Of a DNA stretch of 64,000 nt, positions 1 to 7,997 are shown piece after piece. The notes under the pieces are model-generated. The model was not told the origin of the DNA and ran no database searches. It was given only the letters and a program-made list of their open reading frames with translations. Source of the stretch: Rheinheimera oceanensis. Its GTDB lineage: Bacteria; Pseudomonadota; Gammaproteobacteria; Enterobacterales; Alteromonadaceae. How positions within the stretch are numbered: position 1 is the stretch's first letter; every line of letters begins with the position of its first letter. Both the position numbers and the translations under genes were made by a program. The DNA lies in NCBI RefSeq assembly GCF_018831085.1, contig NZ_JAGPNM010000001.1, positions 930,001 to 994,000 of the forward strand. The letters are read 5' to 3'.

Positions 1-206
1 CAAAATAGTTGAAAAACCGGACAAAATTTTAAGTTGCCGGGTTGCATCGTCTATCACTGTGATGCGGCATTATACGTTCCGATAATATCCATTTAGATAA
101 TATTCGTTAAGCGGCTTTTTTGTATAGACTGCGGAAAACCCAGATTTCAGGGCAAAGCATGGTGGTGTAAAGCCTATTATTGAACGCGATATAGAGGAGT
201 CTCACT

Positions 207-1853
207 ATGAGTAAGGCATCTGATCTGTTCATCCAGTGTCTGGAAGAAGAGGAAGTGGAGTATATTTTCGGGGTTCCCGGTGAGGAGAATCTCGACATGC
301 TCGACAGCCTCAGCCGCTCCACCAGGATACAGCTGATCCTTACCCGGCACGAACAAGGTGCAGGTTTTATGGCCGCCACCTATGGTCGGCATACAGGCAA
401 GACCGGCGTGTGCATGGCGACGCTGGGCCCGGGCGCTACCAATCTGGTCACCGCCGCCGCCTATGCGCAGCTTGGTGGCATGCCGATCCTGATGGTCACC
501 GGGCAAAAGCCGATCAAGAAGTCTAAGCAAGGTCGCTTCCAGATCCTGGATGTGGTCGACATGATGAAGCCGCTAACCAAGTTTACCCATCAGCTCGCCA
601 GCGCCGACAACATCCCCAGCCGGGTGCGCGAGGCCTTCCGGCTCGCCGAAGAAGAGAAGCCAGGCGCAACGCATATCGAGTTTCCCGAGGACATTGCCGC
701 CGAGCAGACCGAATCGATACCGCTCAAGCGCAGCCACACGCGGCGGCCCAATGCCGATGTGAAATCGATCCGCGCGGCGGTGCATGCACTGGAAAAGGCC
801 AGGTCGCCAATCCTGGTAGTCGGCGCAGGCGCCAACCGCACCATGACCTGCCGAATGTTGCGGCAGTTTATCGAAAAGACCGGCATTCCGTTCCTGACCA
901 CTCAGCTCGGCAAAGGCGTGATCGACGAACGGCACCCCAGGTTTGTCGGTTGCGCAGCCCTGTCGGCGGGCGACTTTGTTCACCGCGCGGTTGAGGCCGC
1001 CGACCTTATCGTCAATATCGGCCATGACGTGATCGAGAAGCCACCGTTCTTTATGCAGCCGGGCGGCACGCAGGTGATCCACATCTCGTCTAAGAGTGCC
1101 GAGGTCGATCCGGTCTACTTTCCGCAGATCGAGGTTATCGGCGACATCGCCAACGCGATCTGGCAGATCAAGCAGGACATCATTCCCAATGGCGGCTGGA
1201 CATTCGACACTATACTGGCGGCGCGTAAGGGGCAGGTTGCGCACACAGAGTCAATCTCGGGCGATGCCCGCTTCCCTATCTTCCCGCCCTTTCTGGTCGC
1301 CCAGGTGCGCGCGGCGATGCCCGAAGACGGCATCATCTGCCTCGACAACGGGGTGTATAAGATCTGGTTCGCGCGCGACTATCCGGCTTACCGCTCCAAT
1401 ACCGTGCTGCTCGATAATGCGCTCGCCACTATGGGCGCAGGCCTGCCCTCGGCCATGGCCTCAGCGATGATCTATCCCGATCGTAAGGTGATGGCGATTT
1501 GCGGCGATGGCGGCTTTATGATGAACAGTCAGGAAATGGAAACCGCCGTTCGCTTAAAGCTGAACATTACCGTGCTGATCTTGAATGACAACAGCTATGG
1601 CATGATCCGCTGGAAGCAGGCAAACATGGGCTTTAAAGATTGGGGGCTGACCTATGGCAACCCCGATTTCGTCAAGTACGCGCAAAGTTATGGTGCGTTC
1701 GGCCATCGTGCCGAAAGCGCAGAGCACCTCAAGCAATTGCTCGCGTATTGCCGCGACACGCCGGGCGTTCATCTGATCGACTGTCCGGTTGATTATTCTG
1801 AGAACGATCAGATCCTAAACATCGACATCAAGACGCTGTCGAAAAATTTGTAA
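207..1853 (+). CDS. Acetolactate synthase, catabolic-type large subunit (ThDP enzyme)
   Basis: Condenses two pyruvates to 2-acetolactate and CO2 using thiamine diphosphate. The 548-residue protein has the three-domain plan of the family. The N-terminal pyrimidine-binding domain holds the catalytic Glu in GVPGEENLDMLDSL (about residues 23-36). The C-terminal ThDP domain has GDGGFMMNSQEMETA followed by LNDNSYGMIRWKQ, the GDG...NN-type Mg/ThDP motif. No small regulatory subunit gene is adjacent, which fits the catabolic, stand-alone type better than the branched-chain biosynthetic type. The ATG is preceded by AGAGGAG at 193-199. An aldehyde dehydrogenase follows 27 bases downstream, so the two are probably co-transcribed. 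The DNA is clearly more GC-rich than the rest of the window. Other ThDP enzymes of this family, such as oxo-acid decarboxylases, cannot be fully excluded. Confidence 0.88.
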   Translation: MSKASDLFIQCLEEEEVEYIFGVPGEENLDMLDSLSRSTRIQLILTRHEQGAGFMAATYGRHTGKTGVCMATLGPGATNLVTAAAYAQLGGMPILMVTGQKPIKKSKQGRFQILDVVDMMKPLTKFTHQLASADNIPSRVREAFRLAEEEKPGATHIEFPEDIAAEQTESIPLKRSHTRRPNADVKSIRAAVHALEKARSPILVVGAGANRTMTCRMLRQFIEKTGIPFLTTQLGKGVIDERHPRFVGCAALSAGDFVHRAVEAADLIVNIGHDVIEKPPFFMQPGGTQVIHISSKSAEVDPVYFPQIEVIGDIANAIWQIKQDIIPNGGWTFDTILAARKGQVAHTESISGDARFPIFPPFLVAQVRAAMPEDGIICLDNGVYKIWFARDYPAYRSNTVLLDNALATMGAGLPSAMASAMIYPDRKVMAICGDGGFMMNSQEMETAVRLKLNITVLILNDNSYGMIRWKQANMGFKDWGLTYGNPDFVKYAQSYGAFGHRAESAEHLKQLLAYCRDTPGVHLIDCPVDYSENDQILNIDIKTLSKNL

Positions 1854-1880
1854 TTATTGTCGTTTTCCCGGGAGTGTCGA

Positions 1881-3314
1881 ATGTCCATACTCAAGTCGAT
1901 CTATCCGCTCTATCTCAACAACGTGGCGCAGCAGCCGAATAGCGATCTTGCCGTAACCGACAAGTTCACCGGCGAGGTCGCGTTTCGCGTCGCCCAGGCT
2001 GATGCCGCGACGATCGATGCCGCAATAGCGGGTGCGGTCCGTGCGGCAGAACCTATGGCGCGAATGGCAAGCTACGAGCGCCAGGCGGTTTTGGCTCATT
2101 GCGTCACCCGTTTTACCGAGCGCTTCGATGAGCTCGCGTACGCGCTGTGTGTCGAGGCAGGCAAGCCGATTAAGGATAGCGAAGGTGAAGTTGGCAGGCT
2201 AATCGACACCTTCCGCATTGCAGCAGAGGAATCGGTACGGATGACCGGTGAGGTCCAGCCACTTGATATCTCGGCGCGCGCCAGAGGCTACCAGGGCATC
2301 TGGAAGCGCGTACCCATCGGGCCCTGTTCATTCATTTCACCGTTCAACTTTCCGCTTAACCTGGCCGCGCACAAGATCGCGCCGGCGCTTGCAGTGGGCT
2401 GCCCGTTCATAATGAAACCGGCAAGCCGCACGCCGCTGGGCGCGATCATTATTGGCGAAGTGCTTGCCGAGACCGACCTGCCCAAAGGCGCATTCTCCAT
2501 CCTGCCCGCCAGCCGCGACGGCGCTGACCTGTTTACCACCGACGAGCGACTTAAACTGCTCTCGTTCACCGGATCGCCCGATGTCGGCTGGGACCTCAAG
2601 GCGCGTTGCGGCAAGAAAAAGGTGGTGCTTGAGCTGGGCGGCAATGCTGCGGTGATTGTCGATGCTGATGCCGATCTCGACGATGCGCTCGAACGCGTCA
2701 TTTTCGGTGCCTTTTATCAATCCGGGCAGAGCTGTATCGGGGTGCAGCGCATTATCATCCATGCCGATGTCTACAACCGCTTCCGCGACATGCTGGTCGC
2801 AAAAACCAAGACGCTGGTGGCTGGTGATCCCAAGCAGCGCAATACGTTCATCGGTCCGATGATCGACGCCAAAGAAGCAATACGGCTCGAAACCTGGATC
2901 AACGAGGCAGTTGCCGCCGGTGGTACTCTGCTCTGCGGTGGCAACCGCGACAGCGCAATGCTTGATGCCACTCTGCTTGAAGCCGTGCCTGCCGATACCA
3001 AAATCGTCACGGAAGAGGCGTTCGGCCCGGTGGCAGTGCTGTCACGTTTCACTGATTTTCATGCTGCTCTTGCCGAGGTTAACGCCTCCAAATTCGGTTT
3101 GCAGGCGGGCGTCTTCACCCGAGATCTGTTCAAGGTGCTCGACGCCTGGGACCATCTCGATGTGGGCGGCGTGGTGATCAACGACGTGCCCAGCTACCGC
3201 GTTGACAACATGCCCTATGGCGGCGTCAAGGACTCGGGCCTGGGCCGAGAAGGCGTGCGTTTCGCCATGGAAGACATGACCGAAATCCGCAATCTGGTTA
3301 TCCGACGGGCATGA
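1881..3314 (+). CDS. NAD(P)-dependent aldehyde dehydrogenase
   Basis: Oxidises an aldehyde to the acid, or to an acyl-CoA in some subfamilies. Visible family motifs are SPFNFPLNLAAHKIAPALA (cofactor-binding loop with the conserved Asn), FTGSPDVGW (Rossmann GxxxxG region), LELGGNAA with the general-base Glu, and FYQSGQSCIGVQR with the catalytic Cys. EEAFGPV and the C-terminal MPYGGVKDSGLGREG are also present. The start was moved from a TTG-type upstream codon to the ATG at 1881, preceded by GGGAG at 1869-1873; the protein is then about 477 residues, normal for the family. It sits just behind acetolactate synthase and shares its GC-rich composition. Its substrate is not evident. The pairing suggests a role in pyruvate, acetoin or aldehyde metabolism, but this is inference. 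Confidence 0.88.
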   Translation: MSILKSIYPLYLNNVAQQPNSDLAVTDKFTGEVAFRVAQADAATIDAAIAGAVRAAEPMARMASYERQAVLAHCVTRFTERFDELAYALCVEAGKPIKDSEGEVGRLIDTFRIAAEESVRMTGEVQPLDISARARGYQGIWKRVPIGPCSFISPFNFPLNLAAHKIAPALAVGCPFIMKPASRTPLGAIIIGEVLAETDLPKGAFSILPASRDGADLFTTDERLKLLSFTGSPDVGWDLKARCGKKKVVLELGGNAAVIVDADADLDDALERVIFGAFYQSGQSCIGVQRIIIHADVYNRFRDMLVAKTKTLVAGDPKQRNTFIGPMIDAKEAIRLETWINEAVAAGGTLLCGGNRDSAMLDATLLEAVPADTKIVTEEAFGPVAVLSRFTDFHAALAEVNASKFGLQAGVFTRDLFKVLDAWDHLDVGGVVINDVPSYRVDNMPYGGVKDSGLGREGVRFAMEDMTEIRNLVIRRA

Positions 3315-3443
3315 ACCGGACACCTCCCGGATGGCGGTGCCGCAACATACCAACAGGCCATGGTCTTTTACTCCTTACCCCACAGGCGCCTTAAGGGGTA
3401 TGAGTCGACGGTGAGAAACTGCGCCATCACCGCCGTGATTTAG

Positions 3444-4394
3444 CTACTTTAGATTGCGTTGCAGGAAATCTTTGATCACCGGAATGATCTCTGATTGGTG
3501 GGTCTCCAATGCAAAGTGACCAGTATCAAAAAAGTGGATTTCAGCCTTAGGGATATCTCTCTTCCAGGCTTGCGCACCTTCTGGTGAGAAGAAAGGATCG
3601 TTCTTTCCCCAAACTGCCAGAAGCGGCGGCTGGTATTGACGGAAATATGCCTGATATTGCGGATACTGCTCTACGTTGGATTTGTAATCAAGCAACAAGT
3701 CCAACTGAATATCGGCCATGCCGGGCTTTGATACGTGTAGTCCTTCCAGGGTGTAGCCATCAGGCGAAACTTTGGTTAAATCGGGCACACCCTCCACGTA
3801 TTGCCACTTAATGGATGCCGCTGTCGGGAAATCGCTTAACGCTGCTCTATTTTCGCTGGAAGGGTTTTGCCAATACTTTTTAATCGGTCCCCAGCCGTCG
3901 GCTAAACCATCTTCATAGGCATTGCCATTTTGAGAGATGATCGCTGTCACTTTACCAGGGTTTTTCAGTGCTAAACGCCAACCGACAGGGGCACCGTAAT
4001 CGTGAACTGCAATAGCAAAAGAGTTAATCCCTTTTTGCTTGATAAATTTATCTACAGTATTTGCAAGGTTGGCAAAGGTGTACTCATAGTCTTCTCTGGC
4101 AGGAGACTCTGTAAAGCCAAAGGCCGGCAAATCTAAAGCGATAACATGATAGTCAGCAGATAATGCATTGATAACATCACGCCACATATAAGAAGAGGCG
4201 GCATAGCCGTGTAACATCAGAATTGTTGGTGAATCTTTACTTCCAACCTCTCTGTAGAAAATATTGACATTTTCTACTTGCTCATAGTTAAAACGCACAT
4301 GCGGCTTAGTAGCGTTATTGCTCTGGTCAGCTAATGCCACACCACTAACCATGCCGCTGGCAAGTAACATCGCTGGAATTGTTTTTGATTGCAT
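3444..4394 (-). CDS. Exported alpha/beta-hydrolase of the haloalkane dehalogenase / epoxide hydrolase type
   Basis: Predicted periplasmic hydrolase. Residues 1-22 form a Sec signal peptide ending VSGVALA before DQ. The fold signature is LMLHGYAASSYMWRDVI (HG oxyanion region), then VHDYGAPVGWRLA, where the nucleophile is Asp (D-Y-G-A), not Ser. A late FFDTGHFALETH supplies the catalytic His. An Asp nucleophile is typical of haloalkane dehalogenases and epoxide hydrolases, so hydrolysis of an epoxide or C-halogen bond is the best family-level guess. The ATG at 4394 has GAGG six bases upstream and gives a proper signal peptide; the in-frame ATG at 4412 does not. The promoter region holds a perfect 10-bp inverted repeat at 4425-4456. 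The neighbouring CGNR regulator probably controls it. Confidence 0.8.
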   Translation of the reverse strand: MQSKTIPAMLLASGMVSGVALADQSNNATKPHVRFNYEQVENVNIFYREVGSKDSPTILMLHGYAASSYMWRDVINALSADYHVIALDLPAFGFTESPAREDYEYTFANLANTVDKFIKQKGINSFAIAVHDYGAPVGWRLALKNPGKVTAIISQNGNAYEDGLADGWGPIKKYWQNPSSENRAALSDFPTAASIKWQYVEGVPDLTKVSPDGYTLEGLHVSKPGMADIQLDLLLDYKSNVEQYPQYQAYFRQYQPPLLAVWGKNDPFFSPEGAQAWKRDIPKAEIHFFDTGHFALETHQSEIIPVIKDFLQRNLK

Positions 4395-4424
4395 AAATAA
4401 CCTCGTAACCATCTAAATGTTAAT

Positions 4425-4479
4425 TTAGAGGTTACTCTAAACCTGATAACCTCTAAAGTCAAGTTATAAAGGTTACTTA
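4425..4479. promoter_or_regulatory. Candidate operator upstream of the hydrolase
   Basis: TTAGAGGTTA at 4425-4434 and TAACCTCTAA at 4447-4456 form a perfect inverted repeat with a 12-base spacer, 31 bases upstream of the chosen start. GGTTACTTA at 4471-4479 recurs at 5238-5246, in front of the CGNR regulator gene. The symmetry and the shared element suggest a common regulator, probably the CGNR protein. The binding itself is inferred. Confidence 0.5.
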
Positions 4480-4613
4480 TTAAGTTAGGGTATTTAGAGG
4501 CTGGCATCGGTATGATTGCCTGCGGCGATAATCCTTGCTCAGAAAGATCTACAAACCCCGACTATGCTCTCCATCAATAGCAATGCCCCTGACAACAGCA
4601 TTGCGGCTTCTGG

Positions 4614-5210
4614 TTAGTCGCTGTTTCTTTTCCTGAACTGCGCAGCTTTGTAGCGATTGCCACATGTTGCCATACTGCACCAACGGCGTTTATGCGCTTT
4701 TGTGCGATCATAAAACCACAAAATACAGTCCGGGTGTTCGCATTGCTTAACCAGTGTCGCGTCACCTTCAACCAGCAACTGAGCCACCGCTTCTGCAACC
4801 TGTCCCAGCATAGACGCCGCAGTGTCACTACATGAGAGACGGGTGATTACCAGCCGACCATCGCTGTCGGGTGCCAGATGCGGCGCGCTAACGTAGCTAT
4901 GCAGGTAAGTATTTAACTCGCTGATTTCCTGAAGTTTTTCTTGTTTAAACCCTGTAATCAGCTGATGCGCAAGGGTTCTTAAAGTCTTAGCTTGTGAGAG
5001 TAGCTCACCATCAGTCAATGTGCTCTGCTCAACAGCAGGAGAAATTCCACTCTGCCGTAACCACCGGAGCACATCAGCATCACTGTTCCAGTACTCCACC
5101 ACTTTATCGCCACTACGGGCCTGAGTGTTAAGCAAGTCCATTGCCAGGTGATCCCCCAACATTGGGGCATGGGGCAAATTTTTGTCATTCGGCATTTCAA
5201 ACATAAGCAT
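4614..5210 (-). CDS. CGNR zinc-finger (ABATE-type) transcriptional regulator
   Basis: About 198 residues with the two-part layout of this regulator family. The N-terminal half opens with LGDHLAMDLLNT, the usual start of the ABATE domain (a putative ligand-sensing region). The C-terminal zinc finger reads CEHPDCILWFYDRT, then RRWCSMATCGNR, giving the family-defining CGNR motif and four Cys ligands. It probably binds DNA and responds to a small molecule. The ATG at 5210 is preceded by AAAGG with normal spacing. The gene lies in the same direction as the exported hydrolase, about 200 bases upstream of it, and both promoters carry GGTTACTTA. This supports autoregulation plus control of the hydrolase. 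No ligand can be inferred from sequence alone. Confidence 0.82.
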   Translation of the reverse strand: MLMFEMPNDKNLPHAPMLGDHLAMDLLNTQARSGDKVVEYWNSDADVLRWLRQSGISPAVEQSTLTDGELLSQAKTLRTLAHQLITGFKQEKLQEISELNTYLHSYVSAPHLAPDSDGRLVITRLSCSDTAASMLGQVAEAVAQLLVEGDATLVKQCEHPDCILWFYDRTKAHKRRWCSMATCGNRYKAAQFRKRNSD

Positions 5211-5237
5211 AGGCAACCTTTAAAGAATAGTATGGCC

Positions 5238-5274
5238 GGTTACTTACACTGGGTTAGGCACAGCATAAGTAACC
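5238..5274. promoter_or_regulatory. Candidate operator of the CGNR regulator gene
   Basis: GGTTACTTA at 5238-5246 and TAAGTAACC at 5266-5274 are exact inverted copies, 28 bases upstream of the regulator start. The same GGTTACTTA occurs at 4471-4479 before the hydrolase. This is a typical layout for an autoregulatory site, but binding is inferred. Confidence 0.5.
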
Positions 5275-5354
5275 ATATAAATAAAACTATACGGGTTACA
5301 AAAAAGGTTTACCAGTCGTTCTTAAAGAAATAGCCATGGAAACTTAGTTAATAC

Positions 5355-5468
5355 CAGCCACCGACACTGGCAATCCTGGGAGAAAAAGATCCGTTCTTTA
5401 TTGCGGGCGCCTATGCATTTAAACATGGCTGCCCCAATGCTAAAGTTCGCTTTCTCAATACCGATTAG
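5355..5468 (+). pseudogene. C-terminal relic of a second alpha/beta-hydrolase
   Basis: The plus strand encodes 37 codons and a TAG in one frame, with no start codon. The translation contains LAILGEKDPFFIAGAYAFK and PNAKVRFLNTD. This is clearly homologous to the C-terminal acid-residue region of the exported hydrolase next door (LLAVWGKNDPFFSPEGAQAWK, KAEIHFFDTGH). The stop codon falls before the catalytic His, and everything upstream is gone. The relic lies on the opposite strand to the intact hydrolase, and its end overlaps the stop of the NmrA gene. Confidence 0.7.
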
Positions 5469-6391
5469 TTATGCCCATAACCCCATTCACCCGACGTACC
5501 AAGTGCTTCCAGGAATGCGCTACGGCCGCTTTCTGCCAACCAGCTCCGGAAAGTTTTCAGCTGCGGATTAATGTTTCTTAGCTCGTCCAGGTTCGCCGTG
5601 CCTGCCAGCACCCCGGTATCCAACAGCTCAGTGAGCTTTGCCAGAAAGGCATTACTGGCCAGTACATCGTCATCAAATCTTGAGTAGCTGATCTTACGCC
5701 CTGCCATTTCACTAAACACCGCCTCAATATCCCGGCCGGTAACATTATCACTGGCGGCAGCAAGTGTTGTTTCACTAAAGCGCTCAGGTTCGGCAAATAC
5801 AGCTGCAACAACCAGCCCTAAATCCTCAAGTGCCAGCAGTTGCATAGTCTGTTCTGGCCGCATAAAAAAATTGAAGCGGCCCTGATCCAGCCCAAAACCG
5901 GGCATCAGTAACATCTCCATAAAGGCGGCAGGCCGCACGATGGTGCTGCTGACAGGCAAGGCACGAACATGCTTTTCAATCCGTGCCTTGCTATCAAAAT
6001 GCCCCATGCCGGTTGGTGTATCAGTAATTGCATCTGTTGAGCTATAAACCAGATGCTGCACGCCGCTTTCTAAAGCAATATCGGCGATCTGCATGCCATA
6101 GCGCACCTCGTCTTCATCGCTAACGCCATACAGAGCGCCCTGGCCTGAACTGGGCTGCACACTAAAAACGCCATAAACGCCAATCATGGCACCGCGTATT
6201 GATTGCGGATCATTCAGATCGCCCTGCACCAACTCAACTCCAGCGCTCTGCAGCGCCAGCGCCTTGTCAGCATGAAGGTTGCGCACCAATGCCCGCACCC
6301 GCCAACCGTCGTTAAGTAAAGCCCTGGTCACCGCCCCGCCTTGCTGCCCCGTAGCACCAAAAACCAGAATCGGCTGTTCAATTTTTGACAT
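5465..6391 (-). CDS. NmrA-like NAD(P)-binding protein
   Basis: A 308-residue atypical short-chain dehydrogenase of the NmrA/HSCARG group. The N-terminal Rossmann motif is ILVFGATGQQGGAVTRALL (GxxGxxG), followed by VRALVRN, where the Arg suggests NADP preference. LVQGDLNDPQSI and HLVYSSTDAI are also typical of the group. There is no clear SDR Tyr-x-x-x-Lys, so it may sense redox state or act on a quinone or small molecule, as some relatives do. It is transcribed divergently from an HxlR regulator with 92 bases between the genes. That arrangement is common for HxlR-controlled NmrA or quinone-reductase genes and suggests inducible expression under redox or electrophile stress. The family call is firm; the function is open. 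Confidence 0.82.
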   Translation of the reverse strand: MSKIEQPILVFGATGQQGGAVTRALLNDGWRVRALVRNLHADKALALQSAGVELVQGDLNDPQSIRGAMIGVYGVFSVQPSSGQGALYGVSDEDEVRYGMQIADIALESGVQHLVYSSTDAITDTPTGMGHFDSKARIEKHVRALPVSSTIVRPAAFMEMLLMPGFGLDQGRFNFFMRPEQTMQLLALEDLGLVVAAVFAEPERFSETTLAAASDNVTGRDIEAVFSEMAGRKISYSRFDDDVLASNAFLAKLTELLDTGVLAGTANLDELRNINPQLKTFRSWLAESGRSAFLEALGTSGEWGYGHN

Positions 6392-6483
6392 AGAATAATC
6401 CTCGTATCGACTTTATAATCAAAATTCTAAGCTTTTTAAAAACAGCCCGGAAGACGGCACATTTTTGTGCCTCAGGCACACAG

Positions 6484-6897
6484 GTGATACGTTTGAGTAA
6501 ATTTATTCACGGGCGTCCTTATCAGGAAACTGCAACAGGGCCGCAATTCAAGCCATGTGCGCCGCACAGTGTTCTTGCCAGACTGGGCGACAAATGGACC
6601 ATCCTTGTTATGTCACACCTTGCCGTTGCACCAGGTTTCAGGCTGCGTTTTTCAGAGCTGAAAAGAGGAATTGAAGGCATTACGCAGCGCATGCTAACCC
6701 TGACAGTACGTAATCTGGAGCGGGATGTCTTGCTGATCCGCCACTATTATCCTGAGGTGCCGCCACGCGTTGAGTATGAGTTATCAACCATGGGGGCCAG
6801 CATGCTACCCGCTTTGGCAGGGTTTACCGCCTGGATAAGCAGTAACTGGCAACAAATTGAAGAAAACAGACGCCGCTTTGATGAGGGAGAATCATAA
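6484..6897 (+). CDS. HxlR-family winged-helix transcriptional regulator
   Basis: A 137-residue protein with the HxlR signature: a Cys near the N terminus (KPCAPHSVLARLGDKWT), then LRFSELKRGIEGITQRMLT as the recognition-helix region. It continues with LTVRNLERDVLLIRHYYPEVPPRVEYELS, the conserved wing of the family. HxlR proteins bind DNA as dimers and often sense electrophiles or redox state through that N-terminal Cys. The frame begins at a GTG (6484); no strong ribosome site was found, so the exact start is less certain. The gene is divergent from the NmrA-like gene, which is its probable target. Confidence 0.87.
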   Translation: MIRLSKFIHGRPYQETATGPQFKPCAPHSVLARLGDKWTILVMSHLAVAPGFRLRFSELKRGIEGITQRMLTLTVRNLERDVLLIRHYYPEVPPRVEYELSTMGASMLPALAGFTAWISSNWQQIEENRRRFDEGES

Positions 6898-7000
6898 AAG
6901 TCATAAAGCGCTACCAAGTTGGTTTGCTCTGCAAATAACATCCAGCACTTTGTGCCAAATAGCAGGATCAGCCTCTGCTGTCGGGTCCTGATACAAATGT

Positions 7001-7888
7001 TCAATTGCCGGCCGCCCCAGCCGCATATAATTCAGCTTGTTTTTTATGCTGACAGGATCTAAGCAAGAACAAGCAAACAATACCAACCACCAGGAACAAT
7101 GCGGTTCGCAATATATCGACATACAGCTGGGGAAGCTGCAATTGCAGATTGTCAATTAGCCCCTGCTGGATCGAATTTACCGTGCCATGTGCCAGAGCTG
7201 CAGGCCAGAAACTCCCGCTTTTAATAGTAAGCCAGCCGAAAAACAAGGATGCGCCAACCATTAACAGTGGGAACAAAATAAAAGAGCCGATATAAGGATG
7301 CTCGGGAAAGTTGTATCCCATTAATAAAGCGGGCAAATGCCAGGCCCACCAAATAGCCGCCAGTAACATAATGCCGGGCAATACGCCAAACTGACTGGTC
7401 AGTTGGCCCTGTAAAAAACCGCGCCATGCAAACTCTTCTCCCGTAGTAGCGAGCAAACCCACAATAGAAAAGGCAATGGCGGTAACACTGACATTTATTA
7501 AAAAGAATACCCAGCTCTGCCCCCCTTCACCAAGTAGCCAGGCTTCTCCTGAAACGACTACCCCTGTCGTTTGAAAGGTAAAATAGCCAGATGTCGCAAG
7601 CCCTGCCGCTATTAGCAAAGCCACTACAGCAAAACCTATCATTGTCTGAACCACTATACCTAGTGGCAAATAACTAAGCTTACCTAGACGCCACAGCACC
7701 TGGGAACGGACAGCCGGATTACGTAAAATAAAAACCAGCGCCAACAGCGTGGGTGACCACATGATAAATATAAATATATTGTTGATTACCGGGCTGTCTA
7801 AACCAAATAGCATAATCGCAGGTATCTGCACACACCAACTCAGTGCTATGGCCAGAACAGCATACAAAGCAATGGCGTTACGACTCAT
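7001..7888 (-). CDS. CPBP-family intramembrane metalloprotease
   Basis: A polytopic membrane protein of about 295 residues with some eight hydrophobic segments. It carries the CPBP (Abi/CAAX protease and bacteriocin-processing) motifs: EEFAWRGFLQGQL (EExxxR) and WAWHLPALLMGY, then a late His in ALAHGTVNSI. These residues form the membrane-embedded glutamate/histidine metal site of the family. The ATG at 7888 is chosen because AGAGAGAA precedes it at the right distance; the longer frame to 7951 adds only an unlikely 21-residue leader. The substrate is unknown. Members process prenylated or peptide substrates or give immunity to bacteriocins. It lies downstream of the outer-membrane barrel gene on the same strand with a gap of about 110 bases, so linkage in one transcript is possible but not shown. 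Confidence 0.83.
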   Translation of the reverse strand: MSRNAIALYAVLAIALSWCVQIPAIMLFGLDSPVINNIFIFIMWSPTLLALVFILRNPAVRSQVLWRLGKLSYLPLGIVVQTMIGFAVVALLIAAGLATSGYFTFQTTGVVVSGEAWLLGEGGQSWVFFLINVSVTAIAFSIVGLLATTGEEFAWRGFLQGQLTSQFGVLPGIMLLAAIWWAWHLPALLMGYNFPEHPYIGSFILFPLLMVGASLFFGWLTIKSGSFWPAALAHGTVNSIQQGLIDNLQLQLPQLYVDILRTALFLVVGIVCLFLLRSCQHKKQAELYAAGAAGN

Positions 7889-7997
7889 AGTGATTCTCTC
7901 TACTGTCTCAAATAAAGCAGATCCAGCGATATCAAACATACAGCTCGCCAAACTACTTCATACAACCTTACATATTGATTGAAAAAACGCTGTACCG

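Noticed and set aside
573-1244. 223-codon minus-strand frame inside acetolactate synthase
   Set aside because: Shadow of a GC-rich gene; no recognisable motif and the sense frame is a complete enzyme.
3360-3405. TACCCC...GGGGTA hairpin as terminator of the aldehyde dehydrogenase gene
   Set aside because: The stem is short and no T-run follows on either strand.
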